Shown here: piece by piece, positions 54,999 through 64,000 of the stretch | How positions within the stretch are numbered: the stretch's first letter is position 1 | How the letters are laid out: every line of letters begins with the position of its first letter | DNA from: Bidens hawaiensis | Lineage: Eukaryota > Streptophyta > Magnoliopsida > Asterales > Asteraceae | Assembly: GCA_021521415.1 (NCBI GenBank) | Contig: JAIQDT010001114.1 | Location: 434,001-498,000 of the forward strand | DNA: 64,000 bases | Direction: 5' to 3' | Position numbers and translations under genes: made by a program | Notes under the pieces: generated by a model | The model's input: the letters and a program-made list of their open reading frames with translations, nothing else | Database searches by the model: none | What the model was told of the DNA's origin: nothing

Positions 54999-57869
54999 AT
55001 GTCGAACGTACAGACTGAAGTTGATGAGATAGAAATTGCATGGGACCACTCAGAATATGAAAAGTTACTGGAAACGTATGGTATTCCACCCGAGTGGGAA
55101 CCAGAGTTTCCATCCATTGGATCTATAGCCAGTTTCCCACCGCCTGGGAAAATGGCTTTGTACGCCGATTATTTCGCTCATGGGAATTTTCGTTTACCCA
55201 TAACGAGATTTCTCCAAAAAGTGTTAACCGCTTATGGGATCCATCTATCCCAACTGCATCCCCGTGCTATGATGCGAATTTGTCATTATGAATTTGTATG
55301 CATAGCTCGTGACATGGTGCCACATATTGATCGATTTCCCGTTTTTTACCGTGTTACCATCCGCAATGGTTGGTATACGTGTCAAGGGTTTTCTGATCGA
55401 TGTATCGGATATGAAGTTGAAAAGGTATCCAAAGACTGGCGGAATAAGTTCTTTTGGGTTTCTGAGGACGTGGTGCCATTAAACATGGTTTGTCGTCCGG
55501 TGAATTCTGCCCTTCCTGACATTGTTACTGCTGCTCATGAGGGTCAAGAATGGTATCGTGTACTCACAATGGAACCAACACCCATGCGAGCCCTGCCGGA
55601 AGAAGCGCTAGTGTGGGCGGGCATGAGCCGTTTGTGGCCCACAGAATTTATGGAGCCTATTTTTGTAGACTTAAATGAGCGTAAGTTATCTTTTACTGTT
55701 TCTTTGCTTGCTTGAATGTTTTTATGATTAAGCTCCTATCTTTTTCAGGTCAGAGTTCTATGATTAACGCTCTTTTTGAGGACAGAGGTTGTGTCCGTAA
55801 GAGTATCCGCGAGGCAGGGGACCAGCCTATTCTTGACAAAACCAAGTCCCAATTTTTGTTTCCAAAGAAGGTTCGGGTTGAACCCGTAATTTCCAATGCC
55901 ACCTTTGAAACAGGTGCGTATGTTCTAAACCCTCCACCTCTTACTGCCATTACTCCCGACGGGATGATCTCCATTATATCATCAGACGATGATGATGGTG
56001 ATACTTCTGATTTCTCTGTTTCCGAAGAGGAGGGAGACTCTGAGGAAGATATGCCTGAATTTTCCTGTCTCATCTTTATTGACAGAATTGGAGAAGAAGA
56101 GTTTTATGTGTTTCTCAGGCAAGTTCTGGAGGCGGGAAGACTGTAGATTCTGAGGCAAGACCATCAAAGAAGAAACGGAAAGTTCACCGCCCTAAGAAGC
56201 CACAGTACAGTCTTGCCGATCGCCAAGACATCGTTGAAGGTATGTGTTCATCTTTTAATACTGTATTCTTTTATAAGTGTTTGACTAAGTATAACTTTGT
56301 TATGTAGATCCGTTGATCTTTAGTGAGGATATTTCTGAAAAGCTATTTACACCAACCCCTCATACTGAAAAACCACCATCTCCTCTTCCAAGGGAAGATG
56401 CTGAGATTAATCTATCCACTCCGCCGAGTGGCCCTAATGTAGAGGGTCAATCGACCCTTGAAACTGCCATGGAAGACAGGGTGTCAACTCCGCCGGCTGA
56501 TACTGCAACGAGGGAGGTTCATGTCCAGTTGGGAACTGATACTCGTTTTGACTATCTTTTTCAGGCTGGGGGTGGTACTGGTGATCAGGAAAACAATCCT
56601 GTTGTTAACGAGGAAGGTTTCCAGACTGAGGAGTCTCCTCTTCGTCCTTCTTTACAACAGTCTTCTTCTACCCTGACTCGGTTCAGGCCTTCGACTTCCC
56701 GTTACTTCGGAGATACAGGCCTAGGTGACAAGCACGAGTTGTTTGTCCCTCCATGGGGTATTACTAACGGTTCTCGGTTTTCCCAACCGAGAACTTGTAT
56801 GGAATTTGTTGAACACTGTGTACCGCCCGCTGAAATGGCATATCAGCGTGACCTTTCCCGCCATGACCTGCATACCAACATGGCCTACCATCTGGCCAAT
56901 GCCTTAGCCGGTAGCCAAGAAGTCCTAAGTGAATGGCGTACCTTAGGCGGGAAAGTGGGAGAACTCGGCGGGCCGCTGAGGCTGCCAAGAAAGAGGCTGA
57001 AGAGCATCGTCTTGCCGCCCAAACCGCTAAATGGAAACAATCTTACGCGGAAATCGCTCTTAAAGGTGGGCAAGATCGCAACGCTGAGCCTGCTCGCCGA
57101 TGGAAGGAAGCTTGTGAAAAGCAAAATTCTGTCCTTGAAGCTGCTCGAGCTAAGGCTCAAAGGGAAAGAGATGAGTTGACTCGTGCTAAGGAGGCTAACT
57201 CTTCATTAGAGAATCAAGTAGCCCTTCAAGGTGCACGGATTCACGATCTTGAAGCGGAGCTGGAGCTGCAGAAGGAGCAAGCCAAACTTAAAGATCAGAG
57301 TGCTGCTGAAATTCAGACTGCTTATAATTCTCTCCTTCAAGCTCATGAGGAAGCTATTGCGGAATCAAAGGAGTTCCGAGCGCGGGCAGAGCGTGCAGAG
57401 AAGGACCGTCAATGGTTCCTTACTCGGGGAGTTGATGCTGTAAGTAAATCTTTATCATTCGTTGTTTCACTCTGTTCTTTGATACTGGGAACTTATGTTT
57501 TTGTCTTAACAGGTCGTCCGCCATATCAAAGGAAGCAAGGAGCTGAATGATAGCTTTGCCAACGTGATGGCTGCTTCTTCACCCCTCGGGCGTGTTATGG
57601 GATTTCATAAGGGAGTGAGTTATACGCGGAGCAACCGCACATTTAAAGATCATCCGTTATACGGTGTAAACGTCAAACAAGATCGTGCTGACCGGGTCAA
57701 GGAGCATGACACTATGGTGTTTGCTTTGCAAGATGCGCTTCCGGAGTTTGCTTCTGTATACGACGGTGTGCAACTGTTAAAGAGTTACCTTGGGGAGGAA
57801 TCTGAGGACGATTCTTCGGAAGACACATCATTAAAGGCTTCGGAAGACCCCGCAGCCTCGAACCCTTAG
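54999..57869 (+). CDS. Antisense gene A: putative gypsy-type transposon domain protein (PF04195-like) with coiled coil
   Basis: Multi-exon gene antisense to the neighbouring Tat-type pol. Exon 1 is 54999-55680; introns are seen at 55681-55748, ending at 56118 (donor uncertain), 56240-56307 and 57440-57512; stop TAG is at 57867-57869. The N-terminal domain (EWEPEFPSIGSIASFPPPG, HGNFRLPITRFL, LHPRAMMRICHYEFVC, MSRLWP) fits the plant domain named putative gypsy type transposon. Then come acidic Ser/Asp-rich segments, a KKKRKV nuclear-localisation-type motif at about 56169-56195, and a long Ala/Glu/Lys coiled coil (about 56950-57430). One frameshift near 56940-56960 interrupts the coiled-coil exon. 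Function unknown. Retand-like elements carry such an ORF antisense between pol and 3' LTR, but the assignment is by analogy. Confidence 0.7.
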
Positions 57870-58044
57870 ACTAGGCTTTAATGTTTTTCTCCTTGTAATA
57901 TTTTCTTTTCCCTCTGTGTAATTAATTTTTGGACAATTAATGAGAAAAGTCTCTTTTTATCTTTTTGCATACATTCTGCTTGTCTGGTGAAAATACCTTT
58001 AAGAAGTGCTTTTGATATTTTATATCTCTTGAGAAGATTTCTCT
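57870..58044 (+). other. 3' flank of gene A
   Basis: Short AT-rich 3' region up to the solo LTR; possible polyadenylation signal AATTAATGAG near 57935, not convincing. Confidence 0.35.
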
Positions 58045-58049
58045 GAAAT

Positions 58050-59819
58050 TGATGTGCTGAAACGCGGTAATAATATTAAAAACAAGTTTTACCGAATTCA
58101 CCTAAAAAAACACACAATCGGCAAGTGTACCGGTCGCAATGTAGTTAGAAAGTAAGAACGGATATCGAACCTAGGACACTATGGGTAAACTATAATTATT
58201 AAACTTAATGATCACTAACCTAGACTTTCTTTTCATTATTTTTAGATTTTTTTTATATTAATTAAACCAATAAAACTTAACTAATTAAAAATTAACTAAA
58301 AATAAAACTTTATAAAAATTTGGTTTTAAAACGAATATGAGAAACGATTACCTAGGTAATGGAATACCACTAGTTAAAATTAATAGTTAACGAACTTGAC
58401 TTGGTTGAAAAACAATATCTTAAAAATATGACACTAAAGACCACCAAAGTACGCTAGATCGCTTCCCAGCCTCACCAACGACACCCTAGAACTCTAATGA
58501 CATGTGAAGCTCAATTGTTAAAGGTTTGGATCACCTCTCGGTCTCACCTTGCCTAATAATATTATGGTACCCCACAACCAAAATCACCTCCCGGTCTCTT
58601 TGAATACAATATATATTAATATAAAGAGGGTATTTTTAATTAGTTTGAACACAACTTGTATCACAATAATCTTAGGGACCTAGGATAACTCACTCTCGTG
58701 CAATTATTACCCAAACCCGAAAAAGACAAAGATGACACAACACTAAATCACCTCCCGGTCTCTTTAGTGAAAGAACAATAAAAATCTAATAAACTTTTAT
58801 AAATTACTCATACGGTTATTTCGACCATAAACCGCAAACAAGTTGAAAACACAAAGTAAACAACCTAACCATGTGTCTAACAATCACAAAAACTATTAAA
58901 CACAAGTGGAAGAAATATTAAAGTAATAAACTAGATTTAATCACTCAACAATATTGTGAACAAACCAATTAAAAACTTTACCATAATACCAAATCAACCA
59001 AAAATCAAATAATAATTCATCAAACCATTAATCTAACATAGTGTTCAACCAAAACCTAGGTAGTATAAAGGTTTAGTTACTCATAATTAAATACGAAACA
59101 AAACTAATATAGAGTTCACAAAAATAATTCATAATAAAAAAAAATCTAATAAAACAAACCAACTGTAACAGTAGCCAGGAAATTAATAATAATAATAATA
59201 ACCTTCTTTTGCTTTCTTTCTTCTCACGTTGAGACAAAAGGTCTTTTTTTAAAGAATTCCACCAAGCAGCTTAACAATCAAAAGTAAACCCGCGTTGTTG
59301 TTCTTCTTGATCTGCGGCCCCCCTTTTTGACGTCACGAGTTCTCCTGTAGCGCCACACCCAAACTCCTCAACCCTCCAAATTATATTCTCCGTATGACTT
59401 CTGTATCGGCTCTTTATATTCATAATATGGTAGGGTTTTATTTATTTCTTTCTTTCTATATTCTTGTGGGTCCATTAATCATCAGCCCATTTAAAATATT
59501 TCAATGAGCAACCCTGCACTTTGTAAAAAATAAAACTCATAAGTAATTGGAACATGGTTAACGTGAAATTTTATCTTTTATTAATCATGTAAACATGAAA
59601 CTTCACAAAATCTGTGACCATTTATTCCACCAATTATTACTTTGATGCCATTGTGATCTCAAGTTTAGCATAAACACTTTAATTTAGCTCGTTTAAAAAT
59701 TTAATCTTTAAAATCCAATTATGAGCCAAATAGAAATATATTCAATAAAAAACTGGCTCAAAATACTTGAAAGTGTAGGAACTATTTATATAATAACATG
59801 TATATTTTAAACCATATCA
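58050..59819 (-). repeat. Solo LTR between genes A and B (Athila/Tat-like)
   Basis: 1770 bp, TGATGTGCTG at left and CATATCA at right on the plus strand, with a perfect GAAAT duplication (58045-58049, 59820-59824). The orientation is judged from the U5-like block near 58110-58140 (CGGCAAGTGTACCGGTCGC), close to GGCAAGTGCACCTATCG of the Athila-1 LTR. Contains four copies of CACCTC.CGGTCTC (58530-58765). No coding sequence. Confidence 0.85.
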
Positions 59820-59958
59820 GAAATCTTCAACTTTTTGAAGTGTTTGAAAATTTGGATAAGTATGATGACGTGGCGGAGAGAGAAACTTATTGAGGACAGC
59901 TGATAAGATGTTCATGACGCCTTTGACAGCCTATTTTCATTATCTTGAATTTTCCGCC

Positions 59959-60042
59959 TGACGTGTCAATCATCTGGGGGTCCGCGGTTTCTCTTTCCTC
60001 TGACACTTTGTTTATCGCATTAATTGCGATGAGTATAAATAG
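59959..60042 (+). promoter_or_regulatory. Promoter module of antisense gene B
   Basis: TGACGTGTCA (59959-59968), TCGCATTAATTGCGA (60015-60029), TATAAATAG (60034-60042), about 127 bp before the ATG. Text from the palindrome to the TATA box is identical to gene A. Confidence 0.75.
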
Positions 60043-60168
60043 AATCCTTGTGACTACCATTTAACCTTTATCACTTTCAGATTTCTTCCAAACATTTGAG
60101 ATTTTTCAGCGTTCTCTGAGATTTCTTCATCTTTTTTACAATTTCTTCATCTTTTTTTCGAAACTGAG

Positions 60169-62853
60169 ATGGATAAAGAAAAGAAGAGTACCCCTACTAT
60201 CAATGAGGTTGAAGTCTGTCTTAAAGAAGAAGACTATAATGATGCCGTTAATGTTTATGGATTGACGACGGAGTGGGAACCGGAACTTCCTTCTAGTGGT
60301 TCTATCGCTACTAACCCGCCTCCAAAGAAAATGGTTGTATACATAGACCACTTTACCACGGGGAACTTCCGGATTCCGATTACTAAGTTTGTCTAATAGG
60401 TCTTGACAACTTATAAGGTTCACCTTTCCCAGATTCATCCCTTCGGGATGTTAAGGATTCGACACTTCGAATTCTGTTGCCAGACCCGCAACCTTGAACC
60501 ATCTGTTGGCATGTTTGCCGTTTTTTACAAGATGACCTTCCGCGATGGGTGGTATAGCTTCGCGACTGTGGAGAAGAGGGTTATAGGCACGGAATGGCTC
60601 CGTAGCCTCCATGGCTGGAAACCTAAATTTTTCTGGATCTGAGAGGATGTTATTCCTTTCGCAATGCATAAGTGGAAGGCAAAAGAGGCTATGCCAGTGG
60701 TTGTGGCTTCCGCCCATGAAGATCAGGCATGGTATCAAACGTTGATCTCCACACTGACTCCCATGCGCCCAATCCACGAAGGGGCAATGGTGAGTGCGAG
60801 GATGAGTCGATTGTGGCCATTTCCAACTCTGGAACCGTACTATGAGGAAACCGACAAGAGTACGTTTGTTGTTATCTCTGTTTTGTCCTTAGGAGTTTTC
60901 TAATTTGTTTCCTTGCTTTGTGTAGGTGAAGGTTCTGTCTTTAGCACCTTGTTGGATCGCAAGGGGGGAATGATGGTGCGCCGCCCAATCGATAAAAGGG
61001 ATGCGTCCTTTCTTGAGCGCACCCGTTATAACTTCGTGTTCCCCGCAGCTTTCCGCCCGGAACCCAAAGTGTCCGAGGCGATGTATGCTAAAGGTGAGGC
61101 ATACATTAAAAGAATGCATCCAGAAAGATGAGGGCATTTTGAAACCCAAACCTGTAACTGCTATTACTTCTAGCGGAGTGATTGTGCTCTTCTCGTCCAG
61201 TGAGGAGTCATCACTTTGCGAAGAAGTTTATTCAACTGACGCTAATAAAGCTATGAGCTCTACTGCAGGTCTTACCCGCCAACGAGCCAAGACTAATCAG
61301 GAACCCAACCCTGATAACGTCGATGTTACTGTGGAAGCTGAGGGTCCAGAACCTGATGATGTTGCTGCTGAGGGTAAACGTCCGGTTGTTGGTGTGGGTA
61401 TTTCCAAGGAGGTGGGTAAGCGCAAGGTTAATCCTGTGAAGATTACCTTAAAGAAGAAAAAATCCAAGAAAATAACCTTTTCCGCCTTGGAAGCCCGTTT
61501 AGAACAACTTGATGCGGAGGACCCTTCGCTAGGTATGTAAATTTTGTCTCTACTCTTTATTTATTTTGAACTGGAGAATTTCTAACCCATTGTTAATGAT
61601 CTTTAGTGAACTTGGATAACCTGTCTGAAGGTATTTCCGGTTTAAAGGATTCTCTTGTTCGTCCGCCACCACCGCCTCCTAACACTGCAGAAGATCCGGT
61701 TATTGTGGCTGACGACTCTCCATTGAAGAAGAATGAGACCGATACCACTGTTCATGCTAAGGTGTCATCTTCTCATAATGTACACCACTTCAGAGATCAA
61801 GGGGGTATAAGCACATTTCCCTATGCTTCCCCAACTTCTCCTCCTCCTGAGGGGGAGAATCCCACCCCACACCAGCCTAACTGGTCCCTCCGTCGGGATT
61901 CGACATTCCGCGAAGTGGACACATGTTTTGAATTTCTGGTGGAGTGTCTCCCGCATGGTGAAAAGGAGAGACGCCGCCTCAGTGTTCGCCAAGAATTGCT
62001 GAACTCCCACTCTTATTACTTGGCGAACTCTCTTTCCACGACCCACGAGATAACCAGGGACTGGTTATCGATGAATGAGCAATGGGACGAGTTGGCAGCT
62101 TTCGCCTCCGATACTAAAGACGAAACTCTTAAGGCTATGAATGAGGCTAGGGAGACCAGACAGGCCCTGGAGGCAGAGAAAACTGCTCGGTCCGTTGCTG
62201 AAGAAACCAGGGCTGTTCTCCAGAAACATTTGGAGGAACAAGCCAAGTTATTGGAGGCCCTTCGAGCTGAATCGGCGGCCAAGGACAAACGCTTGACTGA
62301 TCTCAACGTCAAAAGTCGTGATCAAGCCTTGGAATGCGCCAAACATAAGATGGAGCTTGTCCGCACCAAGGCGGACCAAAAATGGCTGTTAGCAGAAGCC
62401 ATTCCCAAGGTATGTATTTCTACTTTTGTATAAATAATCTAAGTATTTAGAGTTATTTATATGTGATTAATTCAACAGGTCATTGTTGATGTTCACGCAA
62501 GTAATGAACTTGGGAATTGTGTTGCTATCCTCCTCAAAGCTTCGAAGCAAGCTGGTCGCCAACTGGGCTTTAAAGAAGGTTATCAGTTTGGTTCCACTTC
62601 CAAGCTTCCTGAGGAGTATGTTCTAGCTGGCCAGGATACTGTTGCCATTCTTAAACAGAAATCAAAGGACTTTGATTCTTTGAAATTTTCTTTGTCGGAA
62701 CAGATATCCGGGCTAGCGGACAAGGAGGATGGCATTCCGCAATTAAAGACTCTTCTTGATCTCGATGAAGAAAACAAAGAAGAAGAAGAAGAAGAAGATC
62801 ATGCTGAAGATGCGGGAGGTAACAATGCGGAACATGAAGATGCCGCTCTATAG
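60169..62853 (+). pseudogene. Antisense gene B: paralogue of gene A, broken
   Basis: Same plan as gene A. Exon 1 is 60169-60859 (EWEPELPSSGSIATNPPP, TGNFRIPITKF, LHPFGML-like text, MSRLWP); introns at 60860-60925, 61533-61606 and 62410-62478; the stop is TAG at 62851-62853. Breaks: tandem TAA TAG at 60394-60399, TGA at 60640-60642, and a frameshift near 61125. Downstream parts stay open: a Lys-rich KKKKSKK motif (about 61455), a Pro-rich stretch at 61660, a coiled coil (62090-62400) and an acidic Glu-rich tail. About half of the N-terminal residues match gene A by eye, so the duplication is old. The stops exclude a full protein, although exons 3 and 4 could still be made in part. Confidence 0.75.
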
Positions 62854-63135
62854 ATAGAATTTTCTTTTTTCTTGTAACTTGATCTTTTGTTGTAATCCCA
62901 TTTGTGTATATAAAGAAGTTTTAATTTTGCATCCTTTACACTTTGTTTATTTTGTCATAATATAAGTGTTTTTGGTAGGATCTTCTTTGTATGCCAATAA
63001 AGGGTTACATAATAATACCAGTCTCGATTGACTGAAATGAAAATTTTCATAACTGAGGCATAAGCCGAATTACAAGAAATGAAATTACATACGTTGTGGT
63101 CTTTTAGCTAGGCTCGCAGGCCGAAAGAAAAACAA
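62854..63135. other. Gap between gene B and the integrase
   Basis: 282 bp where two convergent coding regions meet. No gene, no clear signal. Confidence 0.5.
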
Positions 63136-64000
63136 CTAAATGTAACATTTTTTCAGTTGGGCCCCATTCCAAGTTCCAGGGATCTCCGTCCCGTCCAACT
63201 TCTCTAACTTGTAGGCACCCTTAGATAAAACTTTGTGAATTTTATAAGGTCCTTCCCAAGTTGGGGCCAACTTGCCCAAGGGTTCTTGTCCTGAGGCTTC
63301 GTTGTTGCGGAAGACAAAGTCTCCCGCGTCAAATTCACATATTTGGATCCGCGAGTTGTAGTACTTTTGTAAATGGCGTTTGTAATTATGCTCGCGGATT
63401 GATGCCAACTCCTTCCTTTCCTCAAGGAGGTTAAGGTTCATCCGGAGTTCCTGATCGTTATCTTCGATCATGAGGACTCTGGCGGATGGGATTCCGATTT
63501 CGGCCGGAATCATGGCCTCTGTGCCATAAGTTAAACTAAAGGGGGGTTTCGGAATTACTAGAATTCTTTTGGGTGCGGAAAGCCCATAACACGTGGGGTA
63601 ACTCGTCAACCCAACCCGTCCTTCTAGTTCCTAGTCTGGCCTTAATTCCTTCTTTGATGGTCGATTGGTTCGTTCAACCTGACCATTTGCTTGCGGGTGG
63701 GCTACTGAGGTGAAAGTTTGAGAAACATGTAATTCTTTTAACCATTCTTGTAGCCCACTGTCCGCGAACTGAGTTCCGTTATCTCTAACGAGTTCCAGAG
63801 GAAGGCCAAACCGGCATATTATGAATTCCCACAGGAATTTTTTAACACTTGCTGCTGTTATGGAAGCAACCGGTTTAGCTTCCACCCACTTTGTGAAGTA
63901 GTCGATGGCTACTATCAGGAATTTGATACGTCCGGGGGCTTCAGGGAAAGGTCCCATTATGTCAATTGTCCATTTCTGGAATGGCCAAGCTGAAGTAACT
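63136..64000 (-). pseudogene. Tat-lineage Ty3 integrase, C-terminal part, continuing off the right edge
   Basis: Two open segments on the minus strand. 63631-63957 has the catalytic core: IDIMGPFP (first Asp, coding sense continues to the window edge), VAIDYFTKWVEAKPVA, VRDNGTQF (second Asp), HPQANGQVERTNR (Glu). 63136-63609 has PFSLTYGTEAMIPAEIG and the C-terminal region KLAPTWEGPYKIHKVL. Between them the frame changes (63610-63640), and the start of the second segment is read out of phase, so at least two indels are present. The KWVEAKPVA and TYGTEAMIP wording is typical of the Tat/Retand lineage. RT, protease and gag would lie to the right of the window. Confidence 0.85.

Noticed and set aside
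56885..57160. Minus-strand ORFs opposite gene A and gene B (for example 61765-62046)
   Set aside because: They are antisense shadows of coiled-coil exons, which are open on several frames because of their codon composition.

Overview
This is nuclear DNA from a flowering plant, almost certainly a eudicot. It is AT-rich, shows spliced genes with plant GT-AG introns, carries a recognisable AINTEGUMENTA-LIKE (AIL/PLETHORA) transcription factor gene, and is otherwise filled with nested plant LTR retrotransposons, MITEs, a Mutator-like element and a possible Helitron. The style of the LTR families suggests Asteraceae, but that is an impression and not a proof. There is no bacterial, organellar or CRISPR content.

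Layout. (1) 1-16.7 kb: an Athila-type Ty3 element on the minus strand (its 3' LTR lies off the left edge), split in its RNase H region by an almost full-length Ty1/copia element (2523-10669, target duplication GTAGG). (2) 16.7-21.4 kb: the 3' part of a second, plus-strand Athila-like element, apparently interrupted by the first. (3) 21.7-23.9 kb: a decayed copia integrase/RT/RNase H relic. (4) 24-31.5 kb: a low-repeat island holding the only host gene, an AIL gene with eight recognisable exons including a 9-nt microexon, but with a frameshift and a nonsense codon before the first AP2 repeat. Its intron holds a Tourist-like MITE. (5) 31.5-37.4 kb: MITEs and LTR-like relics. (6) 37.5-40.15 kb: a long inverted-repeat complex whose inner arms (about 125-133 bp) flank a class I TCP transcription factor gene, which looks like a Pack-MULE. 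(7) 41.6-47.9 kb: a possible Helitron containing a 2.3-kb solo LTR full of unusual short repeats. (8) 49.7-54.06 kb: an internally deleted Ty3 element (target duplication TATTT) with an LTR-gag fusion ORF. (9) 54.06-64 kb: what looks like the 3' half of a Tat/Retand-type Ty3 element on the minus strand: integrase at the right edge, and two paralogous multi-exon genes in antisense with the putative gypsy-type transposon domain. The two share a promoter module and are separated by a solo LTR (target duplication GAAAT).

The genes do not form a pathway. The retroelement parts (gag, protease, RT, RNase H, integrase) are remnants of separate elements, and nearly all are broken by frameshifts, stops or deletions. 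The biologically most interesting items are the captured TCP gene, the apparently disabled AIL gene, and the pair of antisense genes with conserved promoters. All identifications rest on reading motifs by eye; no database search was possible.
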